A stretch of 64,000 bases of DNA, from assembly GCF_027943255.1 (NCBI RefSeq), contig NC_072892.1, positions 19,863,792 through 19,927,791 on the forward strand, read 5' to 3'. The stretch's first letter is position 1. The number at the start of each line of letters is the position of its first letter. Below are positions 54,511-64,000 of the stretch, one piece after another. Position numbers and translations under genes: made by a program. The notes beneath the pieces were generated by a model. That model did not search any database. It had not been told where the DNA came from and saw only the letters and a list, made by a program, of their open reading frames with translations. Source of the DNA: Anastrepha obliqua (taxonomy: Eukaryota; Arthropoda; Insecta; Diptera; Tephritidae).

Positions 54511-55313
54511 GGTTGTTGGACCCCAACTCGTAAGCCGTTATCCCTATCCCGGTGCGTAGTCACTTATTCATGATTCCATGGTTATCTTTGCAAGCAGGGA
54601 GGCCATGCGAGGGTTGACGAAGGCTCCTTATGAGAGCCCAAGTTCAGAGCCGAATCAGTGCTAACTAGGAATGTTACATCTAGACCTACGCCGACACTTA
54701 ATGGCGACGGGATATGGAGCGTTCTTAGAGATTTGCCATAGTTTTAACGGGGTGGGGGCGACTGCACCATTAACCTGAATGCCATTTCAGCTAGATTTCA
54801 CTCTGCTTACTAAAGAAACAGAATAGTGCAGCCGTCAGCTCGTGGCAGTATGTTCCAAACATTTTCCAGTATATCGTAATTAAGACCTTACTGGGCTCGG
54901 TCTTAATGTAGATCATATTAAATTAGCAGCCGCCCCTAACATGGGGGACAGACGCTGACCAGGGAGCCGCCCAATATGAGTCAGTCGCTTCTGGATTTTT
55001 TGTAATTTCACCATGCCTTTGCATGGTGAGGGGGACACTTATTTTATTAAAGGCGGTGTCGTTTCGCCTTTGACACAGAAACCTCGTCGGATTAGCTAGC
55101 TTTTAGACCGCTTCCTCCGTTTCTGCCGCTCATTGTCGGGGGCTGCTTATTTGTTAGAACTTATTCGCAACTAACCTGCTACTACAGGCCGTCCGGCTAT
55201 CCGCAACCTGCCGACCCCCACGGTAGCTTAGAGCCCAGCTTAGTCGCCCGATCCCCGGGGAGTGCGACCTCCATACATATGTATCTACGTGACCTCCATA
55301 CATATGTATCTAC
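54511..55313 (-). promoter_or_regulatory. R1-like LINE 5' UTR with internal promoter and two hairpins
   Basis: 803 bp. Hairpin 1: CACCATGC-CTTT-GCATGGTG at 55,009-55,028, a perfect 8-bp stem, also perfect at 49,380-49,399 and partly kept at 1716-1735. Hairpin 2: AAAGGCG..CGCCTTT at about 55,050-55,074, kept in all three copies. The 5' terminus is a 25-bp unit in two tandem copies (55,266-55,290, 55,291-55,315). LINEs of this kind start transcription from within the 5' UTR; the exact start is not determined. Confidence 0.7.
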
Positions 55314-55327
55314 GTGCCTGTACGTGT

Positions 55328-56798
55328 GTGGCTATGAATTTGTGTTAAACAGTTTAACTTACAAAACTTATTTATTGCTGTTGTTGTGCCTTAATGGCAC
55401 TCCTGCCGGTAAATTGTTTGAAAAGGTCATGGCAGTACGCATCAATGAATATGCACACTCATTAAAAAGCAAACACACACACCCATATACACACACAAGC
55501 AAGCATACACCTGTAAACGCCACAGCAATTTATAATACTTACAAATGTATGCGCCCAATATTTATTATTGCTCTGCTCTGCCGTGCATGTGTGCCTACAC
55601 CTATGTGTCGCCCTCTTAAATGTCAAAATATTGCTACATTTACGTTTGCGAAACGTCATAAAGAAGTTAAAGAATCATCAATCAAGTTAAGCGGAAATTT
55701 ATAGGCACAAAATTCTCTGCTTCGCTTCACTCCGTCGCTCGATCATTTGTTTGTTTGTGTATTTGTTTGGGATATTGTATTTGTAATGTGCGATATGCAT
55801 ACATACATAAACACATTTGTACGTGCATAAGTTACCTTCGTGCACTGAGAGTACACACATACATATAAACTTTCAAATACAAATTCTCTGGTATATTTGT
55901 TGTGCATGAGCAAATTATTTGATTTCGTCATGCAGCATTGCATTTGTTGCGTGGGGTGGTTTCAAATGTAGTTGTGGGGAGTGAAGAGAGAAGCAAGCAA
56001 ATAGGCATAGATTTCAGCGCTGGCTGTGTACTCGTCAGGAAACGTGTACAACTGTTTGGGCCGCCGAAGTCAATATGTTTTTTGTCTATAGATCCTATAA
56101 ATCCTACACAATTTCTGCACTAATTTTGTAAATGATTTACCTACTACAGGTCATTTCCTACTCTCACATCCAACTCACACAAAAACCGCAGCAACTTGTT
56201 TGCACATTTGTTTGCGTCTAAAATCCTTGACACTGTCGATAATTTACCTATGTTTTTGAGCCCAGAACAAGTGATTAATGTTCTGCTGTGTTACTTAAGC
56301 GTCTGCTCTAATGCTCTAATATGTACCAGTAGAATCGTATGCTTATGAATAGTTGACATATGACACATCTTTTGTTACTTCACCAAATTTACGATTTTAT
56401 CACCGACTCCCGCCCACTGCCACTATCAGGCTTCGCACGTGGACCAGCTATAGGTAAGTTATGCGCCATAGCTGCTAAATCTGTGCTACAAAAGCTGCTG
56501 CACTCACGAGTGCTCAAGCCTACCCCCTGAGTCAAGAACATGCTTTACATACATATTTATATTTATATTCATTCTGTACCTGAATGTGCCTGCGAAAGTT
56601 GACAATGTCAGTAGAGGCAAAAGACGATGCCCCTCCTCATAACATACGGCACATGAAAACAAGGGGAAAATTAATATGACCGCCGCCGGAATAGAATTAG
56701 TAAATACGTGACTACACTTCGTTGGGCCCAGGGTGCGCAACCCACTGTGGAGATGAAACATTTTGTTATGGAAAAAGTTATTTCGTATAGCGGTTATA
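55328..56798. other. Non-genic stretch
   Basis: AT-rich with CA/TG tracts (55,470-55,510, 55,795-55,870). The 141-codon frame at 55,279-55,704 begins in LINE flank and contains microsatellite-derived residues. No domain recognised. Confidence 0.45.
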
Positions 56799-57751
56799 AA
56801 GCGTTTTCCAATAAAAAGTGTTTTATGCCCGTGAAAGATCAATGGTTTCGTTGCTTGTGTGGCACGTAGCGCCATCTTGTTGAAAATAAACGTTGTCCAG
56901 ATCAATACCATTCAATTCCGGCCATAAAAAATCGCTAATCATCTCTCGATATCGAGATCCATTCACCGTAACTGTTGCTCTAGCTGTATTTTCGAAAAAG
57001 TAAGGTCCAATGACTCCGCCGGTCAATAAACTGCACCAAACAGACACACGTTGAGGATAGAGAGGCTTTTCAACAATAACTCTTGGATTTTCTGCGCTGA
57101 GCCCCAGATCCAACAATTTTGCTTGTTGACGAAGCCACCGAGGTGAAAATGGACCTCGTCACTCAAGATTATTTTTCGTTGAAATTCCGGATCATTTTTA
57201 TGCATTTCAACGGCCCAATCAGCACGAAAGACACGACGTTGTTGATGATCGGCCGGCTTGAGTTCTTGTGTTAACTGGACTTTATAAGCCTTAAGACCCA
57301 AATCTTTATGCAAAATACGGTGTAATGACGTTTGTGGAATGCCTAATTCCAAAGAACGACGAGGAATGGACACACCTGGGGTTTCTTCAACACTTTCGGC
57401 TACAAGAGCAATATTTTCGGCTGTTCTTGAGCGAAGTGCACGTGTTTTATTCTTCACATCACTAACTTGTCCCAACAGCTCGAATTTTTTCACCAATTTC
57501 TGTATTGCGGTCCGACAAGGTGCTTCACGATGACCCAAAAATGTTCGAGTTTTACGAACCGTCAATGCCAAATTTTCACCATTTTTGTAGTGAATTTTAA
57601 TAATTTCAATGCGTTGTTAAAGCGGGTATCGTTCCATTTTTATTAAAGGCGTAGTTTCTACTTGTCAAATATCAAAAAATGACAGCTTTAAAGTCAACAT
57701 CTACCGAAATAGCGGGCTATTCAAAATAACACCTGTTATTGGAAAACCCTT
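56799..57751 (-). mobile_element. rosa-like (DD41D) mariner-related transposon, 3' deleted
   Basis: TIRs AAGCGTTTTCCAATAAAAAG (56,799) and the complement of AAGGGTTTTCCAATAACAGG (ending 57,751) are flanked by TA (56,797-56,798 and 57,752-57,753). The 953-bp element holds about three quarters of a transposase on the minus strand. Terminal repeats are clearly related but diverged (about 80% over 30 bp). Confidence 0.85.
56823..57571 (-). pseudogene. rosa-like transposase, truncated
   Basis: Frames 57,023-57,571 and 56,823-57,116 give an HTH region (TRTFLGHREAPCRTAIQKLV, SIPRRSLELGIPQTSLHRIL), LSDEVHFHLGGFVNKQNC (first Asp), NPRVIVEKPLYPQRVSVWCS and VYFQQDGATCHTSNETIDL (second Asp). One frame break near 57,110. 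The protein stops before the last catalytic Asp. Full-length relatives carry it 41 residues later (DD41D, as in rosa of Ceratitis); that spacing is from family knowledge, not visible here. Confidence 0.82.
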
Positions 57752-57816
57752 TACCTCGCAGTTAATAGCAAACCTTGGGTGGCTACGAAAAAGCTATTTA
57801 CTTGTAAAAACCATCA

Positions 57817-57950
57817 GCCATTCGGAGGCCGCCGAAAGCTGTTGGTGTAGCCATTTACGAAACTACATCAAGTGGCGCTCTACAAGTCGGAGGAGAAGTT
57901 CGGCCAAACACTGAAGCAGGAATGTAGCCTCAATTACATAGTAAATATGT
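57817..57950 (+). mobile_element. Degenerate SINE-A 3' half
   Basis: CCATTCGGAGGCCG, GAAGTTCGGCCAAACACTGA and the spacing between them match the 3' half of SINE-A with heavy divergence. Confidence 0.55.
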
Positions 57951-58620
57951 TTGTTCATACATATTTCCATAGAGCCTTATAAATCAGCATAGATATTACA
58001 AAGTATGCACATCTTGATTTAGGTGCTTAGTTTAGTGTTAGTTGATGTATGGCGCAGTATTGACGCTTCGCTTGCCCGTGCATGTTCGTGTGCACCAAAT
58101 TTGATCGCATTACCGTAAATGAAATGTTATGGTAATAATATTTTTTATATTCTTTTAATGCGCTCTACGTGTAAATTATTGTGATTTATTAAAATGTTGA
58201 TATTCCCCTCTGTGCCGAACTCCACGCCACTTCAATGTTGCTTTATTTTGTTTTGCCGTCTGCTTTTTTCTCTCGCTTCATAGCCGTCCTGCTGAAACTA
58301 CTCATCTCGTGTTCTTGCTGCTTTATTATGGCATACATAGTGCTTACAGTGAGGTACCTGCTGTCGTAAAAAATATATGGGATATTTTCACCCTCAAGTT
58401 GCTCCCTTCAATGCTGAGTAATGACGACGATTCGAGCGGAAAGTGGGTGAAGCATTGGCTTCAGATGGTATTTAGATTTAAATCTTTAAAGGTTTTGCAT
58501 TAAGGATGTGAATCTCGGATATTCGTTCTTGCGAGTACTACATTTACCGGGATTAGTTGATAAGGTTTGTTGTAAATTGAAAAGCAGGGAAGTTGTTGAA
58601 TATACAATTCAAAAAGTTGT
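57951..58620. other. Unassigned AT-rich sequence
   Basis: No feature recognised. Confidence 0.4.
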
Positions 58621-58890
58621 ATTTCCATTAAAAGGTTTTAGGCGCAATAAATGTTTCCTTGAACGTCGGAGTGTCCTGGAACCCATATAAATACAAGCCT
58701 GTTCTGTCTTGCGACAGAATTAAGCTTCTTTTTACATTCTTGAATAATATTTGAAGTTTCCTTCGCGTTCTCCAGGGCCTTCAGTGCAGAGCCTGACTGT
58801 CGCTGAAAACTCCATCTCCTCTCGATTATCCATTTGGCTACTTTCAGGATGGCAAAAACTTTCGTTTCGAAAACAGTTGCCATGGGGGAA
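58621..58890 (-). pseudogene. LINE RNase H fragment (family of 47.0 kb)
   Basis: The minus frame reads MATVFETKVFAILKVAKWII, GSALKALENAKETSNIIQEC and LVFIWVPGHSDVQGN, close to 47,110-47,350. Cut at both ends; the RNase H middle Asp region is altered. Confidence 0.75.
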
Positions 58891-58942
58891 GCCTATGTGA
58901 ACCTACTACAAGTTTTCATTTTTTGCACGCACGAAAAAATGT

Positions 58943-59012
58943 GCCGTTACCTTGCTCATTTATCGTTACCTTGCTCATTTGCCGTTACCTTGCTCATTGT
59001 CGTTACCTTGAA
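58943..59012. repeat. Short tandem repeat, ~19-bp unit, 3.5 copies
   Basis: CGTTACCTTGCTCATT recurs three times with variable 2-4 bp spacers, then once partially. Confidence 0.9.
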
Positions 59013-59137
59013 TGAACTGTAAGCGAAAGCGCGGAACGAACGACAAAGCAAACGAATGGCAACGTTCGACATCTTGCTCTCTCCTACTTAAGTGAGCGTA
59101 TATATGTATGTATATGCCCATATATACATATATAAAT

Positions 59138-59422
59138 TCACGTATTTGTATTTGCATATGCCTTCCTCCTGTGTGCATGGTAATGAACCATTTCTCTGTT
59201 GAGAATAGGACGATGGTAGAAAAAGTAGGAAATGAAAAGGAGTGTTTCGAGTGTAAAGTGTCTTGAAAAAGGCAAATCGATGATGGTGCCTCTTAGTGTT
59301 GTTGACTTATTAACGTCTGATGCACAATCGAAATTGAAGATATCTTTCATGAATTTGATAAATGTTTCGTCATTTTTCACGTTTGTGTAAATGTAACTTG
59401 ACCTATTCCATTGCAATTCCAT
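59138..59422 (-). other. Possible Helentron-type endonuclease fragment
   Basis: The minus frame contains ETFIKFMKDIFNFDC, STTLRGTIIDLPFSRH and LLFISYFFYHRPILNRE. The order RGT.ID..F.R ... SYFFYHRP resembles the end of an EEP-like domain found in insect Helitron/Helentron-related ORFs. I recognise it only loosely. It could instead be another unidentified mobile ORF. Confidence 0.35.
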
Positions 59423-59840
59423 TTACCTCCTCCTCTATATCCATACAAAATATCTATCAAACAAATAAAATTAAAATTTTGTTTTGAAAATTGCAACCAT
59501 TCCATCAATATTTTCTTATGACGTTGTCACGTTAAACCATCGTCAGTAAACCGACTTTACAGACAACCTGTTTTTTATAACGGACAGTATATTTGGATAG
59601 GATCGGTGGAGCAACGTCGAAATCAACTAACGCTAGTGCCTTATTTCCACTAATGCAGCTCAAATAAACAACAGCTGAGAAAATTTGATCTTTGGTTGGT
59701 ATGTAGCCACCTCACATGTGCAGAGTTATTTGATCTACTAGTTAGAGTTATTTGATTTCCTACTTTGGATCTCAAAATTTTTCCACATTGATTCAAATCC
59801 GATTCCAAAATCTAATGTATTGCGATATAGAGATAAATCA
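59423..59840. other. Unassigned sequence
   Basis: No feature recognised. Confidence 0.4.
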
Positions 59841-60810
59841 TACAGCTTCATCATCATCATCATGCAGCGATTCCAGCTCTCCAGCTTTAGCTTCGTCCAC
59901 AATCCTCTTGCAATCTGCACGGTTCGACACCTCGGGTCCAGGTTGTTAGGGAGTTGGTTGGTAAAAAGGGCGTCTGTCTTCCATGCATACGCTGTGTGCT
60001 AATAATGGAAGCCTTTGGGATTTCACGTGTTTAACGACATTCTCTCCCTGGCATAAGTTCCGCAACTCATTGTTGCAGCGTATGAGGCCAAACACTCTTC
60101 GGAGCACTTTTCCCTGGAACACTCTTAAGCTTTTTTCGTCTTTACTTTCGCGTGTTACCAGCTTAAGCTTCAGCGATTTCGTGTGGGCGTAATATGCTTT
60201 GTTTACACCAACATTATGTCTTGTATTGCGTCGTGACAACTGCTGCCATTTTTTATTAACACTCTCAAAATTTGAGGTGTTGGACTCCCGAATATCCCGA
60301 TTTCGATGTTTTCAGTGAAGAAGGAAATGAAAGATAGATGTGGAAAACGAGTCGCTTTGTTTTGCGCCACAGGAAATTTCAAAGGGCTTTGACACTTTTT
60401 GTTGTACAACTATTGTACTTTTCCAGTAGTGTTGGTCAGAGTTGCCATTACCAGCTGAATGAGTTGTTCGTTGCTGACACCCAAGTCACTTTTTGTTGTA
60501 CAACTGCTTTACCAGTAGTGTTAGTCAGAGTTGCCAAGTTGGCAAGCGCTTCTGGATTTAATCTCGGAGAACACTGTCAAAAGCTAGTTTGAAATCGACG
60601 AACAAAATGTTCACATCTAAGTTGCATTCATAGCAAAAGTAGTTACCAACCCTACAAGCCACGCTTCCAGCTTGCAACCTCGACGCCATATTCTTGGAAA
60701 GAAGCGTAGTAAAACTTGAAGTCCGTTTCGTAGAGGGATCTCAGCAGCTCTGCGGTTACACCATCGTCTCCAGCAGCCTTATTGTAACTCATATACTCGC
60801 ATTCAGCTAA
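59841..60810 (-). pseudogene. Endonuclease-RT class LINE relic, minus strand
   Basis: Pieces in element order: YNKAAGDDGVTAELLRSLYE (about 60,800-60,730, RT fingers), NLDVNILFVDFKLAF (RT motif A Asp, about 60,635-60,575), SKDEKSLRVFQGKVLRRVFG (60,150), NELRNLCQGENVVKHVKSQR (60,070) and KRIVDEAKAGELE near 59,890. Large parts between motif A and the C-terminus, including the YADD region, are absent. Related in kind to the LINE at 24.9-26.3 kb. Confidence 0.7.
60385..60540. repeat. Local duplication of a ~55-bp block
   Basis: CACTTTTTGTTGTACAACT followed by CCAGTAGTGTTGGTCAGAG occurs at about 60,390-60,452 and again, with GTTAGTCAGAG, at about 60,486-60,538. Confidence 0.85.
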
Positions 60811-61284
60811 CAGCAGAATACATTTGCAATGAGAAAGGTATGGGAAATGTTTATTCAGAAATGTCGGGCTAATTATACATCTGGATCCTATATGACTATA
60901 CATGGAGAGTTGGCAACTAATCCAAAAAGAAAAAATTGCGGGATTCCAAATGGCGAATAACTGAATCTTCATGTGCCAAATGTCAAAAAAGCTTGTCTGG
61001 AGAGCATAAATTTTACTCATAAAACATAGTTTTTATTTTAGTCTGAAGCGTAAAATGTACCTTCAGAACTAATTTGTGAAATTTAATTTGATTAGTGTAA
61101 CTTTTTTATTTAATTTGTCAGAGGCTATGAGCCAAAAAAGAAAAAAAATTGGAAATAATAAAGACCGATGACGCCGTCTTCGTGTAAACCGCACGTAAAA
61201 TAGATGAAATGTTCTATGCACTTCAAAGTAAATTTTCACAATTTGTGGCGTTAAACGATTCAGGATGACTTGCCAAACCAAATA
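60811..61284. other. Unassigned AT-rich sequence
   Basis: No feature recognised. Confidence 0.4.
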
Positions 61285-61584
61285 TATATGTATATATAAT
61301 TGGCACGTACACTGCTTTTGAGTATTTGGGCGAGCTTCTCCTCCTATTTGTGGTGTGCGTCTTTATGTTGTTCCACCATTGGAGGGACCTACAGTTTCAA
61401 GCCGACTCCGAATGGCAGATATTTTTTATGAGGAGCTTTTTCATGGCAGAAATACACTCGGTGATTTGTCATTGCTTGCCGAGGGGCGACCGCTATTAGA
61501 AAAATGCTTTTCTTCATTTTGGTGTTTCACCAAGATTCGAACCTACGTTCTCTCTGAATTCCGAATGATAGTCACGTAGCCTTA
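61285..61584 (-). mobile_element. SINE-A copy, head truncated
   Basis: Runs from a TA-rich tail (61,281-61,300) through GAGCTTCTCCTCCTATTTGT and GCCGAGGGGCGACCGCTA to the box B complement GATTCGAACC (about 61,535-61,545), and ends at about 61,580 before box A. Same orientation as the full copy at 17.3 kb. Confidence 0.88.
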
Positions 61585-61599
61585 CTGAGCAGTGAAGTC

Positions 61600-62525
61600 A
61601 ACACAGTTTGGCAGTCTCAGCTGTCAAGCCATAGTTATCGATATCGACAGTTGTCCTACAGCTAAAAAACACCCGATATATGTTCAAAATTTTGTTTTTG
61701 CAGGTAACTTTGCATTCTCATCTGAACGATGTTCCTAAACCTCAACTTATGTAACTATTTTAGGAGTTATTTGCTGTGCTATTTTGAACTAAATAAAACA
61801 AAATCTTCAATACCTTTTCGTCACAGTTTATTTCATATCACACCACGATGGGCTAAAATGTTTCCGATTAGACAAAGCAAAAAAAACGCATTAAGTTTAT
61901 TTGAAATGGACTAAAATGCTTCCAATTAGACAAAAAAAACATTAAGTTTATTTGAAATTGTTGCTGAGCTTAAGAAATTAATGTTTCGGGACAAATCCCG
62001 CAATTGAGGTGTCATCCATTAGCGCTGCTGGTATCCCTGGTGCACATATCACATACACATCGAAATGGGTGGGTATTTTCCACTAAATATGTTATGTATA
62101 TTTACGATTATTAACACCATGCATGTTGCCATACGTCCCTTCCACCCCCTGCAATGGGCTGCATAAACACAAAAGTGATATTAAGAAATTTGCATACGTA
62201 AATAAGTCAACGAGAAGTTTATATGGTGAGCGATTGTTTAGACATGTACACGCTTGCTCTGAATTTTATTGAAAATTTGTTTTAAAATAAAATGATAGAA
62301 ATAATGGAATTCAATTGAAAAGTTTTTTATATTTCATAAATTATTTTTACCAATGCTTTAATTACTATTTTTAACGCAAATTTGTGCAACTGATTATTGT
62401 CTTAAGAGTGGGACTTTGAACCCGTTTGATTTATTTTCCATAAGCGCAAACATTTCCATTAAATTTTGTATATGAAAAGGTCTTTAGTTTCGGGTAACTA
62501 AAGTAACGCCGATGTGTCATGATTT
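61600..62525. other. Unassigned AT-rich sequence
   Basis: No gene or element recognised. Confidence 0.45.
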
Positions 62526-63775
62526 TTTTTTTTTGTTTTTAGATATCCTTATTCACTCCGTTCGGGAGCATAGGGTCTCAACTAGAGGTTCCCACGACAG
62601 TCGGTTCTACGTAACCGGAACGACTCGGATTTATATCCGGCCAAGAACTGTCACTTCAGCAGCATTTCTTGTATATGCACGGGGAATGTTTATGCTGTAA
62701 CAACAACAACAACAGCAAGACTCTTTCGTCGTATACGCCTCTGGGGTGTTGTTTTTGCGCCGTGTCATGTCGGCATCTGTTAGCTAGCGCACCATCGACC
62801 TTCTCCAAGTAATTTTTTGGCTGACCGCGACCTCTGCTCACTTGTAGGTTCCAGTCCAGTGCCAGTCTCATGATGCTATCTGGTGGGTCTCTAAGCTTGT
62901 GACCTATCCATCGCCACTTTCAGCGTTTGATTTGCCATAGAAAGGATTCCCCGTTAGTTGATCTCCACAGAGTGTCGTTGCTGCTGGTATTCGACCAAAA
63001 TATTCTACAAATGATGCGCAGGCATTTGTGATGGAGGATTGTAGCCTTTGTGTGATGGTATTAGAAACCAGTCATGTTTCACTTCCGTACAACAATACTG
63101 ACTCCGCACGTGTGCTGAATATTCGCAGTTTAGAGCGCCTGGAGATTTGCGAATTCGCCCATACTGCATGCATTCGCCCGAACGCCGCCCTTGCTTTGTT
63201 TAGCCTCCAATTGACATCTTCATCTGCTCCGCCGTCTGTCGCGATAGCCGAGTAGCTGAAGTTTTCGACAAATTCCATCGGACATCCGTCAACTATAAGT
63301 TTTGCTTGTGGTAGACTCTTATAGCCGTTGTCTAGGCGATGGTGACCTCCAGTCCGACAGTGCGTGCCATAGTGACTAGTCTGCCCACTTTCGCTTATAT
63401 GTCGGTGAGTTTGTGAGAGAGGAGGCAGATGTCATCGGTGAAGTCCAGGTTCTCAAGATGTCTGGTGAAACTTCATACGATTCCTCTTGTCAACGATGTT
63501 GTCTTCTTCATACGATGTCAATTGTCTTATAACGTCGTCTAGGACGATAGCGAAGAGAAGGGGCAACAGGGGACGACCTTGCCTTATGCCTGCATTTGGT
63601 GGTGAATAGGTTGCTGATGTTGCTCTTGTGAAGCATAGGCAGTTCGGAGTTCTCGTAGAGGGCTCTGCTGAGGAGGATTATCTTAGCCGAAACTCCCTTT
63701 CTACTCAACGCCAGCCATATTGAGTATCGTTTGACTGTGTCGAATGCGTTCTTAAAGTCAACGAACACTAATCGC
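62526..63775 (-). mobile_element. RTE-like LINE 3' half, interrupted by SINE-B
   Basis: The minus strand gives FVDFKNAFDTVKRYSIWLAL (RT motif A, 63,768-63,700), a gap, GGADEDVNWRLNKARAAFGR and SQISRRSKLRIF (63,250-63,100), then ALDWNLQVSRGRGQPKNYLE (62,871-62,800). It ends with GGAGTGAATAAGG and an A-rich end (T-run at about 62,523-62,535). Collinear with the copy at 42,180-42,812. A SINE-B sits in the last codons at 62,588-62,714. Confidence 0.82.
62588..62714 (+). mobile_element. SINE-like repeat (family B), copy 3
   Basis: Starts GTTCCCACGACAGTCGG and ends in (CAA)n. It is inserted in the RTE C-terminus between AAGAGTCTTG and the GAGACCCTATGCTCC segment (minus strand), which are adjacent in the copies at 42,760 and 8,060. 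The target duplication is short and imperfect. Confidence 0.85.
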
Positions 63776-63825
63776 TAATTAAATTTTTTTAGATTGCGTC
63801 AGAGCAAGTAAGGGTTGAAGATTAT

Positions 63826-64000
63826 AAGTATACCTAAGTATAAGTATAAGTATAAGTATAAGTATAAGTATAAGTATAAGTATAAGTATAAGTATAAGTA
63901 TAAGTATAAGTATAAGTATAAGTATAAGTATAAGTATAAGTATAAGTATAAGTATAAGTATAAGTATAAGTATAAGTATAAGTATAAGTATAAGTATAAG
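63826..64000. repeat. (TAAGTA)n hexanucleotide array, continues past the window end
   Basis: About 29 near-perfect copies of a 6-bp unit run to the last base of the window. Confidence 0.97.

Larger units (their letters stand above)
49711..55313 (-). mobile_element. Complete R1-like (R1-clade) LINE with target duplication
   Basis: The exact 14-mer GTGCCTGTACGTGT flanks the element at 49,697-49,710 and 55,314-55,327. On the minus strand: 5' UTR with a duplicated 25-bp terminus, ORF1 (483 codons), ORF2 (999 codons), 3' UTR and a 33-nt poly(A) (T-run 49,711-49,743). Both ORFs are open from start to stop. The clade is read from the ORF2 opening (LQLNLNHCEKAQ), absence of RNase H and the C-terminal CX2C..HX4C motif. 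The site is not rDNA; it lies next to ACAY-type microsatellite, as known for the Waldo group of the R1 clade. Confidence 0.95.

Noticed and set aside
49711..55313. rDNA-inserted R1 element
   Set aside because: The flanks are microsatellite and unique sequence; no 28S rRNA sequence is present.
58943..59012. CRISPR-like short repeat
   Set aside because: Units are directly tandem with 2-4 bp variation, so a minisatellite.

Overview
The window looks like repeat-dense, non-genic DNA from a higher dipteran, plausibly a true fruit fly (Tephritidae). The evidence is the mix of insect element classes: RNase H-bearing LOA/I-like LINEs, R1-clade LINEs, RTE-like LINEs, several mariner/Tc1 groups including a rosa-like DD41D copy, and an errantivirus-type LTR element. 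The species assignment is inference. I found no convincing host protein-coding gene, tRNA, rRNA or CRISPR array. Nearly every long reading frame belongs to a transposable element. Stretches between elements are AT-rich with CA/TG- and ACAT-type microsatellites, as expected of intergenic or deep intronic fly DNA.

Layout. 1-2.6 kb: RNase H LINE fragment split by a SINE-like repeat, an RTE endonuclease fragment, and the 5' end of an R1-like LINE. 4.66-8.1 kb: a three-level nest (RTE copy containing a LOA-like LINE containing another LINE 3' end), two levels proven by 11-bp target duplications. 8.1-9.1 kb: decayed Tc1 element. 9.5-10.6 kb: LINE 3' ends with local duplications. 13.3-16.2 kb: two LINE fragments on the minus strand, with a SINE inside a SINE between them. 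16.7-20.3 kb: LINE tail, a mariner split by a full-length tRNA-type SINE, a LINE fragment, and a maT-like transposase. 20.5-27.6 kb: LINE scraps and three mariner copies. 29.1-32.2 kb: R1-like and LOA-like LINE debris. 32.47-37.20 kb: an LTR element with env but without protease/RT/RNase H. 37.5-47.9 kb: more LINE debris, an RTE 3' end, a 743-bp MITE flanked by TTAA, and a mariner relic. 48.0 and 63.8 kb: hexanucleotide arrays. 49.1-55.3 kb: a 5'-end-only R1-like copy next to a complete, open R1-like LINE. 56.8-57.8 kb: rosa-like transposon. 58.6-60.8 and 62.5-63.8 kb: LINE relics.

The most notable objects are: (1) the 5.6-kb R1-like LINE at 49,711-55,313, with a 14-bp target duplication, two complete ORFs coupled by an ATGA overlap, a 33-nt poly(A) tail, and a 3' UTR built from extra copies of the ORF2 C-terminus; (2) nested insertions whose order can be read from exact target duplications; (3) the TTAA-flanked MITE at 43,188-43,930; (4) the RT-less LTR element whose two LTRs differ by a 74-bp tandem duplication. 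These elements work separately: autonomous LINEs supply machinery that the SINEs probably borrow, and the DNA-transposon copies are all visibly defective.
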